A stretch of 64,000 nucleotides of DNA from positions 54,513-118,512 of the forward strand of contig PKTX01000020.1 of assembly GCA_002868945.1 (NCBI GenBank), written 5' to 3'. Each line of letters starts with the position of its first letter. Position 1 is the stretch's first letter. Both the position numbers and the translations under genes were made by a program. The notes beneath the pieces are model-generated. The model saw only the letters and a list, made by a program, of their open reading frames with translations, made no database searches and was not told the origin of the DNA. This document shows positions 27,708-36,389 of this stretch, one piece after another. Source of the DNA: Desulfobulbaceae bacterium. Its GTDB lineage: Bacteria > Desulfobacterota > Desulfobulbia > Desulfobulbales > SURF-16.

Positions 27708-30437
27708 TTATGCCATGAGGCCTTCAATTAAAGCCCTGGTCAGATTGACAGCCTTGGGATGACGCATGATCATCAGTTCACCGCCGGCCATGAGCATACA
27801 GCTGGCAGTGATGGCTTCCATCATGACGCTGCGTGTTTCCTGATCACCAAGGAACTCATCCGTGGGCAGGCGACACTCCTTGGCCTTCCAGACCTCGCGG
27901 CCCAGGTTACAGATCATGGGCACCTGCAGCTTGTCATCCTGCTGGGTCAGGGCGGCCTGGCGAATACGTTCCATAACGGAGTAGGTGTATTCGATACCGT
28001 AGCCCAAGGCGCCGATGGAGGGATCGATCAGGACATTATCAAGAGTGACACCGAGATTCTGCAGGAGGATATTAAGCTGCTTGGCCAGGTTGACATCAAT
28101 GGGGCTGGCCGCGACAATGGGGTGCTGGAAGGCCATGGCCGTGGCACCCAGGGTACGATAGTTGGCATCTTCCAGGGGGGCCAGACAAACCTTTTTGTCG
28201 CCGATGAGCGAGGTGATCTCCCGCAGGGTGTCCGTATCCTTCTCGGCATTGCCGCAACCCCAGACAATGGTGGGCACATCGATATTATTGATAACATCGG
28301 CAGCGGTCTGAGCCGCTTCTGCCGCAGCCCTGTTCATGCCGTTGGGATCAGTTGAAACCAGGGAAATACAGATGGCGTCGGCACTGTATTCCTTCACGCA
28401 TTTACGGGCCCACTCAACAGGATTGCCGATAACGTCTTCAAAGTGCTTCCGCAGCCCTTCAGGCCAGTCGGAAGGATCGACATCAAGGATGTCCATGGCA
28501 ATGCGCGGCTTGTTATCCATGCTGCCTTCAAAGAGCTGAAAGGCCATGGTGGACTCACCACCCACGGTAATGGTGTTGTCACCATTGCCGAGCACGGTTT
28601 CACGAATGGCGCCGGAGTATTGCTGGGTGTAGGCATCGGCAGGCACCTTGGTGCAGCGCTCGGCCAGGGGTACCTCCTGGGCGGCCAGGGCCGCCACATC
28701 ACCGGTGGCTACCGGCGCAGCCGGAGCAGCCTTCTTCTTGGCCGGTGCTTTTTTCTCAGCCGCAGGCTCTTTGGCCTTTTCTTCTTTTTTCTGCTTTTCA
28801 GCAGTCGCCTCTTCCGCCTTTTTTTCGACCTTGGCACTATCTTGCGCGGCTATATCTGCCGCCTCGCCGGTCAGACCGGAGGGCACGGTGCCACCGGCCC
28901 GCTTCATCAACTCTTCATAACGAGCCACAACAGCAGAGGGTAGATCAGCTGCGGTTTGCGGGGTCAAAGGGGCCTTTTCAGCAGGTGTAGCAGGCGCTGC
29001 GGCAGATTCAGCCGCAGGTGCGGCAGGAGCCGGGGATTCCGGGGCCGGGGTTTCTGGAGCCGGAGCGGCCGGAGTGGCCGGAGCACTGGGAGCAGCTGCT
29101 GCCGGTGTCACATTTGGATCCTTCTCAAGGACGCTCTTGGCGCCTGCGAAATTAGCAAGGGCCTCAAACTGATCATCAGTCAGGTTAAAGGCCTGCTTCA
29201 ACGCCTTTAAGCCGTTCTGAACAGATTCCAACGCCAGCAGACGTTCTCTTTCGTTCATCTCATGTTCTCCCGCTTCATCTTGTGTTTCGACAATGGTATC
29301 TTTTTCAGCAGTCGGGGCAGGCGTACTCACCGGCGCAACACTCTTCTGCGTCTCCACCAGTTTAGCCGCCTCAGCCTTGGCTGCTGCTATTATCTTCTCG
29401 GCCTCTGCCTTGGCCTCGGCAAGGGCCGCATCCGCAGCCTTGCTCTCCACAGGGGCAGTGGTTGTCACTTCAATACGTTCCGGTGCCGGAGCAGCAGGTG
29501 CCTCCGGCTGGTCATCATCGAGAACAGGGCGCCCATCAAGGCCGGCCCGGCTGATGATTTCAGGCACAGCCTCTTCCCACTCAATGGCCATGACATGGGC
29601 GCCGGCAACACCCTCAATCTCTTTTACCTGATTGATGATATCCACACAGATATTGATGCCCTCATCCTGCTTGTCCTTGGCGGCACTGAGGCGGTCGATC
29701 ACCTCGTCAGGCACCTCGACACCAGGCACGAAATTCTTCATGTAACGGGCCATGCCCAGGGATTTTGGCGGTGTAACACCGGCCAGGATATGGACCTTCT
29801 CATGAAGACCGAGCTCACGAACCATCTCCATGAACCTGGCGAATTTCTCGACATTATAGATGATCTGGGTCTGGACAAAATCGGCGCCATTGGCCACCTT
29901 CTTGGCAAGGCGCTTGGCCCTGAACTCAAAGGGAAAGGCAAAGGGATTGGCGGCACAGCCCAGAAAGAGGCGGGGTTCAGAGGATTTTATCGCCTCACCG
30001 CACTGGAACTGTTTTTCGTCGCGCATGTTTTTGACCATACCGAGCAGCTGGATGGAATCCATGTCAAAAACACCCTTGGAGCCGGGATGATTACCAAACT
30101 TCTGATGATCACCGGTGAGGCACAGCAGGTTTTTCAGCCCCAGGGCCGAAGCGCCGAGGATATCGCTCTGCATGCCGATCCTGTTCCGGTCACGGCAGGT
30201 CATCTGCACAACCGGCTCCACTCCCTCCTGCTGGGTGATGAGTCCGGCGGCAATACTTGACATCCTGACAATGGCGGTCTGGCAGTCAGTGATATTGACT
30301 GCGTCAACATGGCCTTTGAGGATGCGGGCCTTTTGGCGAACCACCTCCGGATCACCATTCTTTGGAGGGCCGAGCTCGCCGGTAACGGCAAAATGACCAG
30401 CCTTTAAGATACGTTCTAAACGACTACCCGATTTCAT
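27708..30437 (-). CDS. metF-acsD: Fusion of methylene-THF reductase (MetF) with the CFeSP small subunit (AcsD)
   Basis: This single 909-residue frame has three parts. Residues 1-310 are a MetF-type methylenetetrahydrofolate reductase TIM barrel (AVTGELGPPK, VNITDCQTA, LCLTGDHQ, GCAANPFAFP, QTQIIYNVEKFARF, ILAGVTPPKS). Residues about 310-587 are a low-complexity linker rich in Ala, Pro, Glu and Lys. It contains a predicted helix (ALAEAKAEAEKIIAAAKAEA), a small helical block starting NERERLLALESVQNGLKAL, and Ala-Pro repeats. Residues about 588-909 are the corrinoid protein small subunit AcsD/CdhD, ending with NLTRALIEGLMA. MetF makes methyl-THF and AcsD helps accept the methyl group on cobalamin. 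No frameshift is seen. Confidence 0.92.
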   Translation of the reverse strand: MKSGSRLERILKAGHFAVTGELGPPKNGDPEVVRQKARILKGHVDAVNITDCQTAIVRMSSIAAGLITQQEGVEPVVQMTCRDRNRIGMQSDILGASALGLKNLLCLTGDHQKFGNHPGSKGVFDMDSIQLLGMVKNMRDEKQFQCGEAIKSSEPRLFLGCAANPFAFPFEFRAKRLAKKVANGADFVQTQIIYNVEKFARFMEMVRELGLHEKVHILAGVTPPKSLGMARYMKNFVPGVEVPDEVIDRLSAAKDKQDEGINICVDIINQVKEIEGVAGAHVMAIEWEEAVPEIISRAGLDGRPVLDDDQPEAPAAPAPERIEVTTTAPVESKAADAALAEAKAEAEKIIAAAKAEAAKLVETQKSVAPVSTPAPTAEKDTIVETQDEAGEHEMNERERLLALESVQNGLKALKQAFNLTDDQFEALANFAGAKSVLEKDPNVTPAAAAPSAPATPAAPAPETPAPESPAPAAPAAESAAAPATPAEKAPLTPQTAADLPSAVVARYEELMKRAGGTVPSGLTGEAADIAAQDSAKVEKKAEEATAEKQKKEEKAKEPAAEKKAPAKKKAAPAAPVATGDVAALAAQEVPLAERCTKVPADAYTQQYSGAIRETVLGNGDNTITVGGESTMAFQLFEGSMDNKPRIAMDILDVDPSDWPEGLRKHFEDVIGNPVEWARKCVKEYSADAICISLVSTDPNGMNRAAAEAAQTAADVINNIDVPTIVWGCGNAEKDTDTLREITSLIGDKKVCLAPLEDANYRTLGATAMAFQHPIVAASPIDVNLAKQLNILLQNLGVTLDNVLIDPSIGALGYGIEYTYSVMERIRQAALTQQDDKLQVPMICNLGREVWKAKECRLPTDEFLGDQETRSVMMEAITASCMLMAGGELMIMRHPKAVNLTRALIEGLMA

Positions 30438-30471
30438 CGGTTATATCCTTATCGTTGTATTACTTAAATAT

Positions 30472-30669
30472 AGGCCATCTTGAATAATTGCTGTTTTGTC
30501 CGATTTTTTCGTCGCTACGAAAATAAAATACCTCACATATGCCCGATATGCTGCACCGCAAGGGCACCCGGAGTGTCGCAGGCTCCCTTACCTCTTTCAG
30601 GGCGCGGTTTTTATTTTCCATGCTTCTCAAACTCGAACAAAATATCTAAGTATTCAAGATACCCTTTAG
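30472..30669. repeat. Mosaic interspersed repeat, family A, with internal cassette
   Basis: The element is bounded by GGCCATCTTGAATAATTGCT on the left and TATTCAAGATACCCTTT on the right, an inverted terminal repeat. Its interior is matched in reverse orientation by 48058-48203, except for an extra 51-bp block at 30555-30605. It fills the gap between cooS and metF-acsD in the Wood-Ljungdahl island. No coding capacity. Confidence 0.85.
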
Positions 30670-30708
30670 TATTCAGTGACATGCATCACTCTACTTACAC
30701 AAAAAAGA

Positions 30709-32700
30709 TCAGGTCGGGCCATGACATCCTACATCAGTAAGACCCGAGCCGTCACCAAGGTCACGGCGCATATCCATATCAAAGAGGACGCGCTCCTTCT
30801 TCTTGTTGATTCCCAGGGCATCCCGTTTGGACTCAATGGCCTCGATCATGGTACGGGCAATGTCCAGAGGCTCCTTGGCAACATTCCAATGGGCGCCGTA
30901 GGTACCCATCATATCCTCAAGGAGATATTTATTAAAGGTCTTGGCGCCTGAAGTGGCCAGATCCTGGAAAACGACCTGGGCACCACTGGCCACAAAATAC
31001 TGACCAATGGCAACGGCCTTCTCGCTCATCCAAAGGGGTGCGGTCCCAATGGCGGGAAGATCATCAATGTCCTCGCCGAGGCCGCCCTGGTTGACCATCT
31101 GGGTCAGGGCGATGAGAATCCGGCTGTTATCCACGCAGGAACCCATATGCAGCACGGGCGGCATACCCACGGTCTCGCAGACCTCGCGCAGGCTGTCGCC
31201 ACAATAGCGGGCGGCTTCCGGATTAACCAGACCGGCCCGGCCCAGGGAGGTAGCGGCGCAGCCGGTGGCGACCACCAGAATATTGTTCTTGATAAGTTCA
31301 CGGGCGATGATCTCATGGGCGTCATCGGCCAGCTTGAAGTTGTCACAACCGACCATGGCGGCAACACCACGGATTCGGCCATTAATGATATTGTCGTTCA
31401 AGGGACGGTAGCTGGCCCGGAAACGACCACCAAGCATATAGTTGATGGTCTCGTGACTGAAGCCGACCACCACGTCGAGTTTGGTCTCCTCGGGGATATA
31501 ACACGTGCCGCGTTTCTTGTAATTCTTGATGGCGCGGCTGAGAATCTCCTTGGCAGATTCCAGGGCGGCATGCTCATCAAATTGAATATGAACACCGCCG
31601 GGCATCTTGGCCCGATAGTTGGTGGTGATGATATCGGTATGGAAATTCTTGGCCACCTCGGCAACCGACTGCATTATACACTGGACATCAACCACCATGG
31701 CCTCTACCGCACCGGTGGAAAGGGCGATTTCCTGCTGAACAAAACCGGCGGCAACGGGAATGCCGCGGCGCATGAGGATCTCGTTACCGGTACAACAGAC
31801 ACCGGCCAGATTGATACCCTTGGCACCCTGCTTCTTGGCAAGCTCAATCATTTCCGGGTCCTCGGCCGCAATACAGAGGGCCTCGGCCAGCAAGGGCTCG
31901 TGACCATGCACCGTGACATTGACCTGATCCTTCTTCAAGACGCCAAGATCGACAATGGCACGGCGCGGCACCGGCGTACCGAACATGATATCGGTAAGTT
32001 CGGTGGAGAGCATGGAGGATCCCCAACCATCGGACAAGGCACAGCGGGAGGCTTGGAGCATGATGTTCTCATACTCCTGATCCACACCAATATGGGTCCG
32101 GTGCATCATTTCCACAACCTCACGGTCTACACCGCGCGGCTCAATGCCAAGCTTCTTCCAGATCTCCTGGCGTTTCTTGGTGGCCCGCTTGAGCATGGTC
32201 ATGCCCTGCTCGCTCTGGTTACCGAATTCGGCCAGGGCCATTTCACCGATCTCCAGGGCGATATCATTGACGTCGCGCTCTTCAATCTCTACCCCGAAAA
32301 TCTTGGCCAGGGCATGCAGCTTCTCCACATCCTTGATCTCATGGGGACCATTACCTCTGGCGGTCTCAATAAAGCCCTTGACCATCTCACGGGCATGGTC
32401 ACCGTGGGCGGCGGCGCCGGCGGCAACGGTGCGGGCGAAGTTTCGGGCCGCCACTGTATCAGCAGTGGCGCCGCAGACACCGATCATATCTTCAACACCA
32501 TCAATGATCTGGCATGGTCCCATGTTGCAGTTTCGGCAGCAGGTGCCGCCGGAACCGAAGAGACATGCCGCCATACCGCGGGCCTGGATACGATCATAGG
32601 CCGTACGGACGTTTTTGGCGATATCCTGCTCAAGGACTAATTTTGAGGAAGAGCACGTGATATCAGTGCACCCTTCACACCCAGTTTTTGAAGTAGCCAT
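30709..32700 (-). CDS. cooS: Carbon monoxide dehydrogenase catalytic subunit
   Basis: This 663-residue Ni-Fe CO dehydrogenase reduces CO2 to CO, or the reverse. N-terminal cysteines for the D and B clusters are CEGCTDITC and CLFGSGGTCCRNCNMGPC. All C-cluster ligands are present: His in VTVHGHEP, and Cys in LAGVCCTGNE, VVDVQCIMQ, AAMVGCDNF, VVATGCAAT and HMGSCVDNS. It would pair with AcsB as the CODH/ACS alpha subunit (AcsA) because of its position in the island, although a stand-alone role cannot be excluded. GAGGAAAAATAG precedes the ATG, and folD lies 32 bp upstream. Confidence 0.97.
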   Translation of the reverse strand: MATSKTGCEGCTDITCSSSKLVLEQDIAKNVRTAYDRIQARGMAACLFGSGGTCCRNCNMGPCQIIDGVEDMIGVCGATADTVAARNFARTVAAGAAAHGDHAREMVKGFIETARGNGPHEIKDVEKLHALAKIFGVEIEERDVNDIALEIGEMALAEFGNQSEQGMTMLKRATKKRQEIWKKLGIEPRGVDREVVEMMHRTHIGVDQEYENIMLQASRCALSDGWGSSMLSTELTDIMFGTPVPRRAIVDLGVLKKDQVNVTVHGHEPLLAEALCIAAEDPEMIELAKKQGAKGINLAGVCCTGNEILMRRGIPVAAGFVQQEIALSTGAVEAMVVDVQCIMQSVAEVAKNFHTDIITTNYRAKMPGGVHIQFDEHAALESAKEILSRAIKNYKKRGTCYIPEETKLDVVVGFSHETINYMLGGRFRASYRPLNDNIINGRIRGVAAMVGCDNFKLADDAHEIIARELIKNNILVVATGCAATSLGRAGLVNPEAARYCGDSLREVCETVGMPPVLHMGSCVDNSRILIALTQMVNQGGLGEDIDDLPAIGTAPLWMSEKAVAIGQYFVASGAQVVFQDLATSGAKTFNKYLLEDMMGTYGAHWNVAKEPLDIARTMIEAIESKRDALGINKKKERVLFDMDMRRDLGDGSGLTDVGCHGPT

Positions 32701-32732
32701 CTATTTTTCCTCAAAAAAGATTGTAAATAGTA

Positions 32733-33617
32733 TTATAAACCGTTGGCCTGGCGGGCAGCCTGAACTGTATTTTTCATCAGCATGGTAATGGTCATGGGAC
32801 CAACACCACCAGGAACAGGTGTAATGGCCGCAGCCTTCTCCTTGACGGAATCAAACTCAACGTCTCCAGCCAGAATAGCCTTGCCGCTGTCGCTCATGCC
32901 GACCCGGTTGACACCGACGTCGATAACCACGACACCTTCCTTGACTTGGTCCGCCTTGATCATGTTGGCAACACCCACGGCAGCGATGATGATATCGGCC
33001 CGCTTGAGGTGCAGATCCATATCCTTGGTGCGGGTATGGCAGAGGGTAACAGTGGCATTGCCGGCCTCACGCTTCTGAAGCATGAGGTTGGCAATGGGCT
33101 TGCCGACAATATTGGAACGGCCGACAATAACCACCTCGGCACCGCTGGTCTCCACACCGGCGCGCACCAAAAGCTCCAGGATACCATGGGGGGTACAGGG
33201 CAGAAAGCATTGCTCGCCCAGCACCATCTTGCCGACATTGACCGGATGAAAACCGTCGACATCCTTATCAGGGTCAATGGCATAGAGCACCTTGGCCTCA
33301 TTGATATGCTTGGGCAGAGGCAGCTGCACCAGGATGCCGTTAATCTTGTCGTCTTTGTTGTACTTGTCAACCAAGGCCAGGAGTTCTTCCTCGCTGGTCT
33401 CCACCGGCAGGGTTATCTGCTCGGAATGAATACCAAGGGCATGGGCTGTTTTATTCTTGGCAGTGACATAAGACTGAGAGGCGGGATCTTCACCTACCAG
33501 AATGGTCACCAGTCCCGGGGTAATATTGTGCTTTTCCTTGAGGTCTGCCACCTCAGCCTTCAATTCCTCACGAATCGCCTTTGCTGTTTCGGTTCCGCTT
33601 ATAATCTTGGCACTCAT
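32733..33617 (-). CDS. folD: Bifunctional methylene-THF dehydrogenase/cyclohydrolase
   Basis: This 294-residue FolD converts methenyl- and methylene-THF, supplying two steps of the Wood-Ljungdahl methyl branch. Signatures are the catalytic-Lys region SYVTAKNKTAHALGI, NKDDKINGILVQLPLPKHI, DKDVDGFHPVNVGKM, the nucleotide loop VVIVGRSNIVGKPIA, and the closing ITPVPGGVGPMTITML. GGAGATCC precedes the ATG. Being bifunctional, it removes the need for a separate FchA. It starts the folD-cooS part of the island and has its own upstream AT-rich region. Confidence 0.97.
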   Translation of the reverse strand: MSAKIISGTETAKAIREELKAEVADLKEKHNITPGLVTILVGEDPASQSYVTAKNKTAHALGIHSEQITLPVETSEEELLALVDKYNKDDKINGILVQLPLPKHINEAKVLYAIDPDKDVDGFHPVNVGKMVLGEQCFLPCTPHGILELLVRAGVETSGAEVVIVGRSNIVGKPIANLMLQKREAGNATVTLCHTRTKDMDLHLKRADIIIAAVGVANMIKADQVKEGVVVIDVGVNRVGMSDSGKAILAGDVEFDSVKEKAAAITPVPGGVGPMTITMLMKNTVQAARQANGL

Positions 33618-33994
33618 TGGATCTCCTTATCGAACAAAATATAGTGAATCAAAAAAATGCTTTAATCCTGATTTGTCAACCTCCGGCCAAATCGTCGCCT
33701 TATTTAGCGCGTAAATCCCCTTTACTGTTTTGCGAAGCGTCAAACAGCATGCTTAAGATTGATAATGAGCGTATAAAGGGAATAACCACGAAGATTTGGA
33801 GTCATAGATACTAGTGAAAAAAAAAGCTTTACGCAAGAAAATTCCCCGCGCAAAACTTCATTTTCATAGATAGTAACCCGTTTTTTTTACTGACTTTTTT
33901 AATACCCGGTAACTCTACCTAAGAGGGCTAGGTAGTACTACAGAAAGACAAAAAAGGGGGCCGATCCACCGCTTGAGAAAAGGGCGATCCGGCG
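33618..33994. other. AT-rich region between pilB-like gene and folD
   Basis: There is no supported gene. The region is strongly AT-rich with poly-A and poly-T runs around 33817-33910 and is the likely promoter region for folD-cooS transcription. The palindrome CCGGCGCTAGCGCCGG at 33989-34004 overlaps the stop codon of the upstream gene and could act as its terminator hairpin, although no T-tract follows on the minus strand. Confidence 0.5.
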
Positions 33995-36217
33995 CTAGCG
34001 CCGGGCGTTTTCCGCCAGTTTCACAATGATATCAGAGGTCTGAGAGAGACGGTTGACCAGGGTCTCAAAGAGGTAACGGGCGACCTTGGGCTGTGTCTGA
34101 ATAACCTCCATTATTTTGTCGCCGGGATAGCGCTTGATCTTGGCGCGGCCCTTGGCAACAATAGAGGCAGAGCGCGGTTCGCCGGAGATGGCCGACATTT
34201 CGCCGAAATATTCGCCGGGCTCCTTGATATCGGCGATGCGCTTGCCATCCCGTACCACCATAACCGTGCCCTGGATGAGCATAAAGAAATCATTATCCTT
34301 GTTGCCCTGGTGGATAATGGTGTCGCCATCCTCATAGAGTTCAATATCGGGATTGACCAGATAGGCGGGCAGGCTTTCCTCATTCAAAACAGTGCGGCGC
34401 TCCACCTCATGCAGGTCGGTTACCCCCTGGGTGGCATTGAGAATGGCGGCGTAGCGCAGGGGGTGCATCCCCTCCTGGATGGCGATTTTGCGCAGCTGGT
34501 CTTCGGCCACTTGGGCATTGATGGCCTTGCCCACATCATCAGTGATCTCCATGAGCTCAAAAAAGCCCACCCTGCCCTTATAGCCGCCGCCATTACAGAC
34601 GGCACAGCCCTTGGGGGCATGCAGGGTCCATTCCTGGGCCAGCAGCTCTTCGGTAAACCCCATGGAGAGCAACTCTTTTTCCGGGGGCCGGTCAATGGGG
34701 GTCATGCACTTCTGGCAGAGGCGCCGACCAAGACGCTGGGCCAGCACCATGGTCAATGACGAGGCCAGCATATAGGGAGGGATGCCGATATCGATAAGAC
34801 GGCCGATGGTGGCGGCCGCATCATTGGTATGGAGGGTGGAAAAAACCAGATGACCGGTCATGGCCGCCTTGATGGCAATCTCAGCGGTCTCGATATCACG
34901 AATCTCACCCACCATGATAATATCGGGATCCTGGCGCAGAAAGGCCTTGAGGGCGGCGGCAAAGGTCATGCCCACTTCGGTGATGACATTGACCTGGTTG
35001 ATACCCTTAAAGTTAAACTCCACCGGATCTTCGGCGGTGAGGATCTTGGTATCCTCCTTGTTCAGGGAGTTCAGGGCCGAATAAAGGGTTACCGTCTTAC
35101 CGGAACCGGTGGGGCCGGTGACGAGCAGCAGCCCCTGGGGCCTGCTGAGACAACGCCTGAGGGCGCCGAAGGTCTCCACCTCAAAACCGAGCTTGGTCAG
35201 ATCGACATTGAGGGAACTCTTGTCAAGAATACGCAGAACAATGGATTCACCGTAGAGGGTGGGCAGGGTTGAAACACGGAAATCCACCGCCCTGTTACGG
35301 CCCATACGCATCTTGATACGGCCGTCCTGCGGTACCCGACGCTCGGTGATATCAAGGGCCGCCAGGATCTTCATCCTTGAGGTCAAGGCGTTCTTGATAC
35401 CCACCGGCAGATTCATTGACTTGTAGAGAGAGCCGTCAAGGCGATAACGCACCTGAAGGTTCTTCTCATAGGGTTCAATATGGACGTCACTGACCCCATC
35501 CTTGACCGCCTTGATAAGGATACCGTTGACCAGCTTGATAATGGGGGCATCCGAAGCGGAAAACTGCTCTGGTCCCTCATCAAAACTGTCGGCCTCAATG
35601 GCCATATCCTCGGCCACCTCGGAGGCAAGGGAACCGAAGTCATCAATGCTGGTTAAATCCTCTTCTTCCTCCTCGACCTGCTCCTCGATGTCAAGAAGTT
35701 CACGAAACTCCTCGTCGGAGATATGGTAATACTCCTTGAAACCCTCGGCAATATCACGCTCGGTGGCGACCCCCACCGACAAACCGAGTTTGAGCTCAAA
35801 CTGCAACTCATCCACCGCCTGGGTATCGGTGGGCTCGGACATGGCAATCTGCAGGGTTTTGTCGGTCTTACGAATGGGCAACATCATATACTTCTTGGCC
35901 AACTCGTAAGGCACCAGGTCAAAAACCTCCTGGTTAGGGTGCTCCTCCTTGACATTGATTACCGTATAGTTCTGAACGCGGCTGAGGATTTTGCACACCG
36001 TGTCCTCATCGATATAACCCATTTTCAGCAATATGGAGCTGAGGCGACCGCCCTGCTTCTTCTGGACGGCAATAGCCTGCTCAAGCATATTCTTGGTGAT
36101 CTGCCCCTCTTTACTGAGGATTTCACCGATCTTCAGCTTGCCGGCACCGGACTGATCCTTCACCGAGGCGGAAAGGCTGCTTTTGCTACTGCCTGCTTTT
36201 GGTTTACCAGCGGTCAT
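33995..36217 (-). CDS. PilB/GspE-type assembly ATPase with C-terminal cyclic-nucleotide-binding domain
   Basis: This 740-residue protein begins with an MshEN/T2SSE N-terminal domain (residues 28-165, KIGEILSKEGQITKNMLEQA onward), a fold that can bind c-di-GMP in relatives. The GspE/PilB core follows: an acidic linker, GPTGSGKTVTL (Walker A), IMVGEIRDIETAEIA (Walker B), and the zinc-binding cysteines CQKC...CAVC. A cNMP-binding (CAP-like) domain follows at about 620-740 (GDTIIHQGNKDNDFFML, EPGEYFGEMSAISGEPRSA). It should power type IV pilus or type II secretion assembly, with two possible nucleotide inputs. No other pilus gene is near, so its machine is elsewhere. Confidence 0.88.
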   Translation of the reverse strand: MTAGKPKAGSSKSSLSASVKDQSGAGKLKIGEILSKEGQITKNMLEQAIAVQKKQGGRLSSILLKMGYIDEDTVCKILSRVQNYTVINVKEEHPNQEVFDLVPYELAKKYMMLPIRKTDKTLQIAMSEPTDTQAVDELQFELKLGLSVGVATERDIAEGFKEYYHISDEEFRELLDIEEQVEEEEEDLTSIDDFGSLASEVAEDMAIEADSFDEGPEQFSASDAPIIKLVNGILIKAVKDGVSDVHIEPYEKNLQVRYRLDGSLYKSMNLPVGIKNALTSRMKILAALDITERRVPQDGRIKMRMGRNRAVDFRVSTLPTLYGESIVLRILDKSSLNVDLTKLGFEVETFGALRRCLSRPQGLLLVTGPTGSGKTVTLYSALNSLNKEDTKILTAEDPVEFNFKGINQVNVITEVGMTFAAALKAFLRQDPDIIMVGEIRDIETAEIAIKAAMTGHLVFSTLHTNDAAATIGRLIDIGIPPYMLASSLTMVLAQRLGRRLCQKCMTPIDRPPEKELLSMGFTEELLAQEWTLHAPKGCAVCNGGGYKGRVGFFELMEITDDVGKAINAQVAEDQLRKIAIQEGMHPLRYAAILNATQGVTDLHEVERRTVLNEESLPAYLVNPDIELYEDGDTIIHQGNKDNDFFMLIQGTVMVVRDGKRIADIKEPGEYFGEMSAISGEPRSASIVAKGRAKIKRYPGDKIMEVIQTQPKVARYLFETLVNRLSQTSDIIVKLAENARR

Positions 36218-36324
36218 AAGGGAAAAAAACGCGAGAGAGGTTATCTGAAATCAAGGGAAAAACCATCGTATCATCTTATGAGATGAGGTGAATAGTATGC
36301 AACTTTATTCTCCCTATTGCCAAC

Positions 36325-36360
36325 AAAAAAAGCAGGGCCGAATACGGCCCTGCTTTTTTT
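36325..36360. terminator. Bidirectional Rho-independent terminator downstream of fhs
   Basis: AAAAAAAGCAGGGCCG-AATA-CGGCCCTGCTTTTTTT is a perfect GC-rich stem flanked by A and T tracts. It lies just after the fhs stop on the minus strand. Confidence 0.93.
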
Positions 36361-36389
36361 GTAAAACATAATGCAAGTTCTGAACTTTA

